The notes below the pieces were generated by a model. The model was not told the origin of the DNA and made no database searches. It worked only from the letters and a program-made list of their open reading frames with translations. From positions 1-42,888 of the IMG/VR virus record IMGVR_UViG_3300018476_000008: a DNA stretch of 42,888 nt; one strand, given 5' to 3'. A program made the position numbers and the translations under genes. The stretch comes from a virus. Below, piece by piece: positions 28,668-35,700 of the stretch. Position 1 is the first letter of the stretch. Each line of letters opens with the position of its first letter.

Positions 28668-29234
28668 ATGGACAGCATCCGCAAAGTCACGATTCGGCAG
28701 AACGCGTGGGACAACTGGGCCGGCTACATCAGCGGCCGCCACGCCTGCTACTTCTTCGCGCACCAGCACGGCGACGACCAGCAGACGCAGGCGGTCGCGT
28801 GGCTGCGCGCGACGCTGGCCGAGGAGGTGCGCCGCGTGTATGGCGCCACGCTCGCGCGCCTCGCGCAGGGCACCAACCGCACGCAGCTGACGGTGGACAC
28901 CGACGACCTCGCGCAGGCGCTCGCGCTCGTGCGCGCCGCCGAGGAGCACCAGCTGCCGGTGCTGCACACCGTCGTCACCAAGGGCCGCGCGCGCCGCTAC
29001 GACGTGCAGCGCGTCACCATCCGCGCCCGCGAGTGGGACATCGAGGTCAGCGGCGTGGGCGACAGCGTCGTGCTGTTCGCCGGCCACAGCGAGCAGGGCA
29101 TCGACTGGCTCGGCGAGCACCTGCACGTCGAGAGCTGGCAGCGACTCGGCCGCAGCATCGGCGTCGAGCACCGCTACGCCGGCGCCATCGTCAGCGGCGC
29201 GGCCGACGCCGGCCTGCGGGTGCGGGTGCTGTGA
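28668..29234 (+). CDS. Early protein of unknown family
   Basis: 188 residues from ATG 28668, ribosome site GAGGGAGG. 'WDNWAGYISGRHACYFFAHQ' (14-33) starts an alpha/beta protein; 'YDVQRVTIRAREWDIEVSGV' to 'VVLFAGHSEQGIDWLGEHLH' (113-152) is beta then helix. I cannot name it. Second gene of the site-4 operon; its stop overlaps the next start. Confidence 0.6.
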   Translation: MDSIRKVTIRQNAWDNWAGYISGRHACYFFAHQHGDDQQTQAVAWLRATLAEEVRRVYGATLARLAQGTNRTQLTVDTDDLAQALALVRAAEEHQLPVLHTVVTKGRARRYDVQRVTIRAREWDIEVSGVGDSVVLFAGHSEQGIDWLGEHLHVESWQRLGRSIGVEHRYAGAIVSGAADAGLRVRVL

Positions 29235-29503
29235 TGGTGACGTGGACGTTCCGCTACAGCGACGGCGTCGTGCAGCACCTGTGCGACGCCTGCGGCCGCC
29301 GGCAGGCGGCATCCCTCGACGCGCGGCTGCCGCGCGAACACGAGCACGGCGCGACGACGCGCAAGGGCAAGGGGCGCACGGGCTGGACGGTGACCGTCCT
29401 GCGCGCGCCGCAGACCGACGAGTGGCTCTACAGCGTGCAGTGCGCACAGTGCGCGGGGCCGACCGAAGACGAGATCAACCACTTCCTGAAGACCGGAGAT
29501 TAG
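29234..29503 (+). CDS. Small zinc-ribbon protein
   Basis: 89 residues from ATG 29234 (TGATG). 'HLCDACGRRQAA' (15-26) and 'YSVQCAQCAGPTEDE' (about 66-80) are two CxxC knuckles that together bind one zinc. Between them are a basic loop and two strands. Zinc-ribbon early proteins of this size may bind RNA polymerase or DNA; function unknown. Confidence 0.65.
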   Translation: MVTWTFRYSDGVVQHLCDACGRRQAASLDARLPREHEHGATTRKGKGRTGWTVTVLRAPQTDEWLYSVQCAQCAGPTEDEINHFLKTGD

Positions 29504-29505
29504 CG

Positions 29506-29703
29506 ATGGATCCGAACGCGAACCTACAGGCGCAAGAGCGCCTCCTGCGGCACGACCGCCGCCTGACGTCCGACGACCGCGCGTGGCTGCACGACCTGCG
29601 CGGCGACCTGAAGCGCTGGCTGGCGGCCGGCGGCTTCGCGCCCGACTGGGCCGCGTGCCCGCTGGCCTCGGTTTACTTCGGCCACGGCGTACTGGCCACG
29701 TAG
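29506..29703 (+). CDS. Small acidic/basic helical early protein
   Basis: 65 residues from ATG 29506, GGAG seven bases upstream. Helical start 'ANLQAQERLLRHDRRLTSDD' and 'RAWLHDLRGDLKRWLAAGGF', then a short C-terminal end. Unknown family. Its stop codon lies against the operator of site 5. Confidence 0.55.
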   Translation: MDPNANLQAQERLLRHDRRLTSDDRAWLHDLRGDLKRWLAAGGFAPDWAACPLASVYFGHGVLAT

Positions 29704-29724
29704 CCCATCGCTGGGTGTTATACT
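29704..29724 (+). promoter_or_regulatory. Operator with extended -10, no clear -35 (site 5)
   Basis: CCCATCGCTGGG (29704-29715; one mismatch in the centre) followed at once by TG-T-TATACT (hexamer 29719-29724), the best -10 of the set. The expected -35 position (about 29696-29701) has no TTGACA match. The start codon of the next gene is at 29737, about six bases from the predicted transcription start, so the transcript would be nearly leaderless. Confidence 0.6.
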
Positions 29725-29736
29725 GAGGGGGTTGCC

Positions 29737-30105
29737 ATGCGAGTGAACGTGACGATTGTGATGGACGAGGAGCAGCTGCGGCGCGTGCGCGCCACCGTCG
29801 GGCGTGGCGGCCGCGCGACGCGCGACGAGGTGCGCATCTGGTTGCAGCGCGTGATGCAGGTGGCGCTGACCCACGCGCCCGAGCCGAAGCGGCGCCGGGT
29901 GAAGGCCGCCGCGCCGCCGCCGGCGGTGGTGGACACGACGCGCGCGCCGGCGCTGCCCGAGGTGGAGTCGGCGCCGGTGACCGACGAGACGCGGTGCCGG
30001 CACTGTGCACGCCGCTACGAGAACCATGGCCGTATGAGCCAGACGTGCCCGCCGGGCTTCGGCGCGCGCGTGGGGAGCCGGTTCGCGCCGGCGGTTGGAG
30101 GATGA
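29737..30105 (+). CDS. RHH-like N-terminus plus zinc-knuckle C-terminus
   Basis: 122 residues from ATG 29737. 'VNVTIVMDEEQLRRVRATVG' (3-22) then 'TRDEVRIWLQRVMQVALTHA' (29-47) has the strand-helix-helix pattern of a ribbon-helix-helix DNA-binding protein. Residues 50-85 are a basic, Pro/Ala linker; the end has 'CRHCARRYENHGRMSQTCPP' with three Cys and a His for one zinc. Being directly under site 5, it is a second candidate for a protein that binds the shared palindrome or regulates it. Structure call is by pattern only. Confidence 0.55.
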   Translation: MRVNVTIVMDEEQLRRVRATVGRGGRATRDEVRIWLQRVMQVALTHAPEPKRRRVKAAAPPPAVVDTTRAPALPEVESAPVTDETRCRHCARRYENHGRMSQTCPPGFGARVGSRFAPAVGG

Positions 30106-30106
30106 C

Positions 30107-30397
30107 GTGACGATTGACGTGACAGTGCAAAAGGGAGGGGCCACCGCGCGCGAGCCGGTCTACCTGCAGCCGGGGATCACCGAGGCGCGCTACAGCACCA
30201 AGCGCGGCGCGGTGGACATCGTGCGCGGTGGCCGCGACAAGATCGCCGCCGCGCTGCGGGCGGCCGGCTACGAAGTGAACTGGGTGGACCCGAACCCGGC
30301 GCGGGTGCTCGGGGCGATGACGTCGCAGGCCAAGGCCGACGCGGCGCGCAGGAACGGGGCGAAGAACAAGGGCCGCAAGCGCGCGGTCACGAAGTAA
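30107..30397 (+). CDS. Small early protein, unknown
   Basis: 96 residues from GTG 30107, with GGAGG five bases upstream; an upstream in-frame TTG at 30095 is less likely because it precedes this site. 'REPVYLQPGITEARYSTKRG' (15-34), 'DKIAAALRAAGYEVNWVDPN' (about 44-63), and a basic C-terminus rich in Lys/Arg/Asn that may bind nucleic acid. No family recognised. Confidence 0.55.
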   Translation: MTIDVTVQKGGATAREPVYLQPGITEARYSTKRGAVDIVRGGRDKIAAALRAAGYEVNWVDPNPARVLGAMTSQAKADAARRNGAKNKGRKRAVTK

Positions 30398-30423
30398 CCG
30401 AGGGACCGAGGGAGGTCGCGACG

Positions 30424-31035
30424 ATGGCGAAGTTTAAGACGGTGGAGATCGACGGGCGGAAGTTTGACGTGGAGCTGGACAGCGACGGGCACTTCCGCGC
30501 GCTGGACGACGGCGACCTCGTGAAGGCCGACACGTTCACCGCGCTGCAGGAGAAGCTGCGCGCGCGGTGCCGCCGCCAGAAGGTGCGGCTGGCGCTGCCC
30601 ATCACACTGCTGGGCGTGACGCAGAAGCCGAACCCGCAGGCGCCCCACAGCTGGGAGCGCGGCTCGGCGCTGCGGCCCGACCGCGACACGGTCGATGCGA
30701 CGGTGACCGGGGTGCACGCGCAGAACCGCGACCTGCTGACCGAGCTGCCCGACGGCACGAAGCACCGGATGGACGGCAACGGCTACGCCCGCGAGGGCAC
30801 CATCACGCGCCGGCTGACGGCCGCCGAGAAGGCCACCTACATCCGGCTGGCCACGGCCGCCGCCGACGCCGACGAGGCGCTGGAGACGTTCGTGGCCGGC
30901 GTCAAGATCGACAACGCCCGGGAGTGGGTGCGCGAGCAGGTCGAGGCCGCCGAGAAGGCCCAGCTCGACGCCGAGCCGGCCGTCGAGGAGGCGCCCGCCG
31001 ACCCCCGGCTGGCGGTGCCGAGGCGCCGTCGGTGA
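30424..31035 (+). CDS. Early protein with helical C-terminus, unknown
   Basis: 203 residues from ATG 30424, GAGGGAGG nine bases upstream. N-terminus 'KFKTVEIDGRKFDVELDSDG' is a beta sandwich-type hairpin, then a beta region to about residue 110; 'GTITRRLTAAEKATYIRLAT' and 'ETFVAGVKIDNAREWVREQV' are helices, followed by an acidic tail ending in Arg. Not recognised. Stop overlaps the next start. Confidence 0.6.
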   Translation: MAKFKTVEIDGRKFDVELDSDGHFRALDDGDLVKADTFTALQEKLRARCRRQKVRLALPITLLGVTQKPNPQAPHSWERGSALRPDRDTVDATVTGVHAQNRDLLTELPDGTKHRMDGNGYAREGTITRRLTAAEKATYIRLATAAADADEALETFVAGVKIDNAREWVREQVEAAEKAQLDAEPAVEEAPADPRLAVPRRRR

Positions 31036-31505
31036 GCTGGGAGCCGAACCGGCCGAAGCACGGCCGGCAGCCGACGCTGCCCCCGGGGCCGGTGTCGCGG
31101 CCGCTGCGGCCCCCGCCGTGGCTCAGGGACGCGCCCCCGCCCGGTGACCCCTCGCCGGCGCCTGCGCCGCCTGCAGGGCCGCCAGACGCGCCTGACGGGC
31201 CGCCCGAGCCGGGGCCGGCGGTGCTGGGGGTGACGGCCTACTGCTGGCCCTGCAAGGGCGCCCAGCGGTTCGAACGGCCGGCGCCCGGGGTGCCGCGCCG
31301 GTGCACGGCCTGCCGGATGCCACAGGGCCACCGGCGGCCCGTGGTATGCACGACCTGCGGCGGGGCGCTGCCCCGGGTGCCCGAGCACCACGACGCGCCC
31401 GGGCAGGCCCGGGAGCTGTTCTGCACGTGGCGGTGCCTGATGGTGCGCCGGGACGACCCCGAGGCGCGCGTCATCAGCGCGCGGATGGGCTGGGCGCGCC
31501 CGTGA
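31032..31505 (+). CDS. Pro-rich protein with two zinc knuckles
   Basis: 157 residues from GTG 31032 (GTGA). Residues 1-65 are Pro/Gly/Ala-rich and disordered. 'TAYCWPCKGAQRF' and 'RRCTACRMPQGH' make the first CxxC...CxxC zinc ribbon; 'VVCTTCGGALPR' and 'ELFCTWRCLM' the second. Two ribbons joined in this way suggest a nucleic-acid or polymerase-binding role; unknown. Confidence 0.6.
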   Translation: MSWEPNRPKHGRQPTLPPGPVSRPLRPPPWLRDAPPPGDPSPAPAPPAGPPDAPDGPPEPGPAVLGVTAYCWPCKGAQRFERPAPGVPRRCTACRMPQGHRRPVVCTTCGGALPRVPEHHDAPGQARELFCTWRCLMVRRDDPEARVISARMGWARP

Positions 31506-31723
31506 GCAGCAAGGCCGTCGTCTACATGGAGCTGGCGCCGGTGCTGTGCCCCACCAAGTGCGGCCGGCTACTGGCAGTCGAGCGGGAGGTGTGGAACCCG
31601 CGCCTGCGGCGCTGGACGGGGCAGCTGCGGTGCCCGGCCGGGCATCACATCCACGACACCCGCCAGCTGCACGAGCCGCGCCCGCACGACTTCGTGCCGG
31701 GCGGGCAGCCGGCGCTGTTCTAG
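31502..31723 (+). CDS. Small zinc-ribbon protein, last rightward gene
   Basis: 73 residues from GTG 31502 (GTGA). 'APVLCPTKCGRLLAVEREVW' (12-31) and 'GQLRCPAGHHIHDTRQ' give CxxxC...C...H ligands for one zinc. Its TAG is within the last codons of the convergent lipoprotein gene (stops overlap at 31720-31723), so no terminator fits between them. Confidence 0.6.
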   Translation: MSSKAVVYMELAPVLCPTKCGRLLAVEREVWNPRLRRWTGQLRCPAGHHIHDTRQLHEPRPHDFVPGGQPALF

Positions 31724-32187
31724 GCCGACCACTGGCCGCTGATCGTGACGGTCGGCTGGAACCCGGTGGCGTGCGCTTCGCGGAACAGCTGGCCGTCCAC
31801 GAACAACTGCGCGGTCAGCGTGCCCTCTTCGAACAGCGCCGACGACACGACCAGCGACAGGAACATCAGCGTGCGCGTCGAGCGGATGGTGGCGAACCAC
31901 GGCAGGTCGGTCGTCAGCAGCGTGGTGCCCTCGGTGGTGCTGCTGTGGCTGATGTCCACGCGGCGCACGGTGCCGGTGACGCGGAACTCAAAGCTGTGCA
32001 CCGGCGGCGGCGGGGGCGGCTCCTCGATGGGCGTCGGCTTGGTCGGGTTCTCGCCGTTGCGGTCGGCGAGACACTGGCGCCGCTCGTGCCGGTCGTCAAT
32101 GTCCTCGCAGTCCTCCTCGTCGGAGCACGCGCAGGCCGCCGCCAGCACCGGCAGCACGGCAGACAGGAAGAGGCGGCGGTTCAGCAT
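31720..32187 (-). CDS. Secreted lipoprotein with Tat-like signal
   Basis: 155 residues from ATG 32187. 'LNRRLFLSAVLPVLAAACAC' (2-21): paired Arg followed by x-F-L as in Tat signals, a hydrophobic span and an Ala-Ala-Ala-Cys lipobox-like end (L at -4, so imperfect). Residues 22-60 are acidic and Pro-rich linker. The rest, 'FEFRVTGTVRRVDISHSSTT', 'LPWFATIRSTRTLMFLSLVV', 'GTLTAQLFVDGQLFREA', is a beta-sandwich similar in pattern to MmpS-like lipoproteins. Phage lipoproteins often block superinfection by binding receptors in the outer membrane; here that is inference. Own operator-linked promoter at site 6. Confidence 0.7.
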   Translation of the reverse strand: MLNRRLFLSAVLPVLAAACACSDEEDCEDIDDRHERRQCLADRNGENPTKPTPIEEPPPPPPVHSFEFRVTGTVRRVDISHSSTTEGTTLLTTDLPWFATIRSTRTLMFLSLVVSSALFEEGTLTAQLFVDGQLFREAHATGFQPTVTISGQWSA

Positions 32188-32195
32188 AGCGGCGT

Positions 32196-32219
32196 CAGGG
32201 TAGCACAACCAGCGCTGGG
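32196..32219 (-). promoter_or_regulatory. Operator with extended -10 for the lipoprotein gene (site 6)
   Basis: Minus strand: CCCAGCGCTGGT (32219-32208, one mismatch at the end of the right arm), then TTG-TG-C-TACCCT (extended -10, hexamer 32201-32196). The layout matches site 4 on the plus strand (TGTGCTATGAT). The -35 is not clear. The start codon at 32187 is only about nine bases beyond the -10, so this transcript is also nearly leaderless. Confidence 0.55.
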
Positions 32220-32234
32220 CGCAGGGAGGCGACA

Positions 32235-32414
32235 ATGGAGATCGTGATCATCGGGCTGGTCGGGATGTTTCCGCTGCTGGGGCTGCTGGCCTTTGACGGC
32301 GACAGTCCCAACTATCGCAGCAACGTCCGCAGCGTTGTGCACGGCAGCGCGCTCGTGCTGGCCGCGCTCGTGCTGTGGTGGTTCGCCCCGCTGTGGGTGC
32401 GCGCGATCATTTGA
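32235..32414 (+). CDS. 59-residue two-helix membrane protein
   Basis: ATG at 32235 with GGGAGG five bases upstream. Sequence: first hydrophobic helix 'MEIVIIGLVGMFPLLGLLAF', a polar loop 'DGDSPNYRSNVRSVVHG', second helix 'SALVLAALVLWWFAPLWVRA' and end II. This hairpin is typical of small holins and similar membrane proteins (inference). It is divergent from the lipoprotein gene and overlaps the next gene's 3' end. Confidence 0.6.
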   Translation: MEIVIIGLVGMFPLLGLLAFDGDSPNYRSNVRSVVHGSALVLAALVLWWFAPLWVRAII

Positions 32415-32544
32415 CCGGGAGCACGACCAGCAGCTGCGCGATGATCGCGAGCAGCACCGCGATCCACAGCGGCGCCTTCCCCAGCGAACTGGCGATGGTG
32501 ATCAACAGGGCACAGACGAGCAGGATCAGCGTGATGGACAACAT
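32407..32544 (-). CDS. 45-residue two-helix membrane protein
   Basis: ATG at 32544 with a GGGGG-type leader (TTGGGGGTTGCC before ATG). 'MLSITLILLVCALLITIASS' helix, short 'LGKAPLW' turn, then 'IAVLLAIIAQLLVVLPVK' helix. It resembles the very common 40-50 residue double-helix proteins of phages, whose function is unknown but which often sit near lysis genes. Converges with the 59-residue gene, overlapping its 3' end by eight bases. Confidence 0.6.
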   Translation of the reverse strand: MLSITLILLVCALLITIASSLGKAPLWIAVLLAIIAQLLVVLPVK

Positions 32545-32794
32545 GGCAACCCCCAAGAGTGTGACGACGTTGACGCCGCGCGCTGCAGCGCCCTACGACC
32601 CACGCGGCGCGCATCTGCGGCACCAGCCGCGCGCGCGGTGCTACGGCTGCGGCGGCGGCTCGCACGAGACGCGCCTGCTGCATCTCGACCGCCGTGGCCT
32701 CGACTGGCACGCCGACTGCTACGTGACGATCCTGCAGACCGCCCCGCCGCGCGACTGGCGCACGGGCCGGCACGTGCTGCCCTTCACTCGCTGA
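32543..32794 (+). CDS. Small zinc-binding protein, plus strand
   Basis: 83 residues from ATG 32543, which shares its CATG with the start of the opposing 45-residue gene. 'QPRARCYGCGGGSHETRLLH' and 'LDRRGLDWHADCYVTILQ' give CxxC, several His and a final His-Ala-Asp-Cys: a plausible zinc ribbon similar to small phage 'CxxCG....H......WH..C' proteins. The ribosome site is weak. Its stop overlaps the convergent polyvalent gene's stop by eleven bases. Could be a shadow, but the motif order makes me include it. Confidence 0.5.
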   Translation: MATPKSVTTLTPRAAAPYDPRGAHLRHQPRARCYGCGGGSHETRLLHLDRRGLDWHADCYVTILQTAPPRDWRTGRHVLPFTR

Positions 32795-35700
32795 CCGGGC
32801 GGATCTGGTCCCGCGAGAACACCTGATACTCGTCGGGGTTCATTTTGTCGCCCCGGAAGATCACGCCGTCGTGCTCGGGCGTCAGCGCCGTGAGCGCCTC
32901 GCGCTTGGCGTCGCCGAAGCTCATCCCGCGCTTGCGCAGCTTCGCGACCGTGTCGGTGATGTCCAGCGGGTGGTGCATCACGAGGTGCGCCGAGAGCACG
33001 CGGCCCGGCGGGTGCTTGATGCCGGCGCGCGGCGGCCGCGTGTAGCCAGACGCGCTGCGCTGATCGGTGGTGAACGACACGCCGCGCGCGCCGCTGACCG
33101 GGCGCACGTTCGGCCGCGCCGGATCGAGATCGGTCACCACGATGTCGCGCGCCGTGCTGCCATGGTGCACCGTGATCGGCCGGCCGTCGGGATGCCGCAG
33201 CAGCCCGCCGCCTAAGTCGCCCTCCGTCCCGGTCGCAGCGGCCGCCGCTGCCCCCGGGCGCTGCTGGCGGTCGCGCTGCCGCTTCCACCACTTCAGCATC
33301 ACGCGCTGGTTGGCCGACAGGCGCGGGTCCGCTTCCAGTGCGGAGATGCGCGCCGCGATCTGGTTCGGGTCGAGCACCGACCCGCGCTCGTAGACGTGCG
33401 GGCGCCGCGCGGCCGCTGCGTTGCGCGCCGCCGGGCTGCCGGCCAGCCACGACATGCCGCCGGTGCCCTGCTCCTGAAACTGCAGCAGGTCGTAGACGGA
33501 GTACTGGTTGAACTCCATCCCCAGCGTCTTGGCCACCAGATTGTTGTGCCCGCGCGACGGCGTCGCGACGACGTCGAGCACGAGCGTGTTGGGCGGCACT
33601 TCGCGGCCCGCGAACTTCACCGCCGTCTTGCCCGCGCGGCGCTCGGCCGGCGTCAGCGCGGGCGCGACCCAGCCGCCGATGGCGAAGTCGGGGTTGCGCA
33701 GCAGGTCGGCGTTGTCCTGCATGAACGCCACCACCGCCGGGATCCAGCCGTCCTCGGCCGACTTCGCCGCGCGCGGCACCATCAGCTGGCGCTCGGGGAA
33801 GATCGACACCGCCGTGACGTCGGTGCCGGCGCGGCCCTGCCCGCCCAGCGCAAACGTCGCCCCGCCGTTGGCCTCGATGCTGTCGGTGACTTCCTTGGCC
33901 AGTGCACTGTCGCGCGCGAGCAGCTGCTTCTCGGCGCGCTCGACGCGCTCGGCGTGCGGGATCGCGACCGTGCGGCGCCCGACGCGCTCCTCCAGCGGCA
34001 CGTCAGCCAGATACGGGTCGAGCCGCGCCGCGCCGGCGGCCGCGAGATGCTCCTGCTGATCGAGCGGCAGTCCCTGCGCGCTTTTCTTGCCGCCGAACAG
34101 GTCGCTGCCGAACTTCTGCCGGAACCACAGCGTGGCCTGCGCCGCAATCGGCGACATGCCCGTGCGCTTGGCGGCCTCCATCAGGTTGCGCTCGGTGACC
34201 TCGTAGCCGACGTCCGCGATCAGCTTGTTGCTGACGTACTCGCTGCCCTGCGCGGTCGAGCGGTGCGCCTGCCGCACGGTCGGCTTCGCGAACTGCTGCG
34301 TGAGCACGCGCGCCTCGCGCTCGATGCGTGCGACCTCGCGCGGCGTGATGGGCGTGCCGCGCGCCTCGGCGCGCTTGGTGGCCTCGGCCATCAGGCGCTG
34401 CTGCGTCTGATCGACGCGCGCCTGCTGCGCCTGTTCCGCCAGCGTCTGCGCTTCGCGCGCGATGCGGGCCTCGTCGGCCGGCGTGATCTCCAGCCCGCGC
34501 GCCTCCGCGCGCTTGGTGGCTTTCGCGAGCAGCCGCTCCTCGATCTGCGCCACGCGCTCCGGGTCCACGTCCACCACCGACACCTGCCGCACGCGGCGGT
34601 CGCCGCCGCGCACGAGCGGCTCGCCGGTCGCCGGATCGATCACGGGCGCGCCGCTGGGCGTGCGGCGCAGCACCGGCTCGTCGGTGCGCAGCGGGATCTC
34701 GGTCGGCAGGCCCATGCCGCGCAGCACCCAGCGGTCATTGGTGGTCGGGTCGATCATGCGGCCGATGGCGTCGTGGCGCTGCACCTGCGCGAGGTTGTGG
34801 AAGTAGCTCTCGATCTTCCGCCCGCCCAGCGTCTCCTTCGTGCCTTCCATCAGCGCGCGCAGCGCGGGGATCCCCGGCTTGCGTTCGTTCATGCCGAAGA
34901 TGCGGCGCTGCTCGCGCGCCTTCCGGCCGCCCTCGGGCGTGATCGACTCCATCCCGATCATGCGCGTGCGCAGCCACTCCATCAGCTGCGGCCGCGTGAG
35001 ATCGTCGGGCGCGGTCTTCACGGCGTCGGCGACACGCTTGTAGAGCGCGAAGTTATCCGCCGGCGGCGTGTTGGTGCCAAACGCCGCGAGCGCCTCCAGC
35101 GCGAAGTACTGCTTCTCGGTCAGCGCCGGGCGCACGATATTGCCGGCGGCGTCGGTGACCGCCGTGCCCGCGACCGTGGCCGCGCCGGGCGCCGCCGGCA
35201 CGTGCGACTCCACCATCCCGCGCGCGCCGTCATACCAGCCGCCCTGCAGCGCCTGATCGGTGTCGATCATCCGCTCGGTGCGTCGCACGTCGAGCGCGCG
35301 GCCGCCGCTGTCGCGGTCCACCTTCGCGACCAGCTCGCGCGCCTGCGTCTCGGCGGCGTCCAGTGTGCTCGTGACCTTCTCAGCGACGCGCTCCGCGTTC
35401 CACGTCGGATAGCGCTGCTGGAAGTGCTTGGTGAGCATCGGCGTCAGCCGCTGACGCGAGATCGCCGAGCTGCGGCCTTCGGAGATGTCGCCGGCCAGAT
35501 GCACCAGCGCCTTGCGCGTCGGCGGCATCTGGCGGTAGGCCATCGCGCCGAACGCGACCGTGCTGCCGGCCAGCCCGAGGATCTGCAGGCCGCTGACGGC
35601 CGTCGCGCGCATCTCGTCGTCGGGGATCAGGCGCCGCATCATCGGCGTGTCGCCCAGCTCCTGCGCGGTCAGCGCGAGCGTCGGCCCGGCCGCGACGTTG

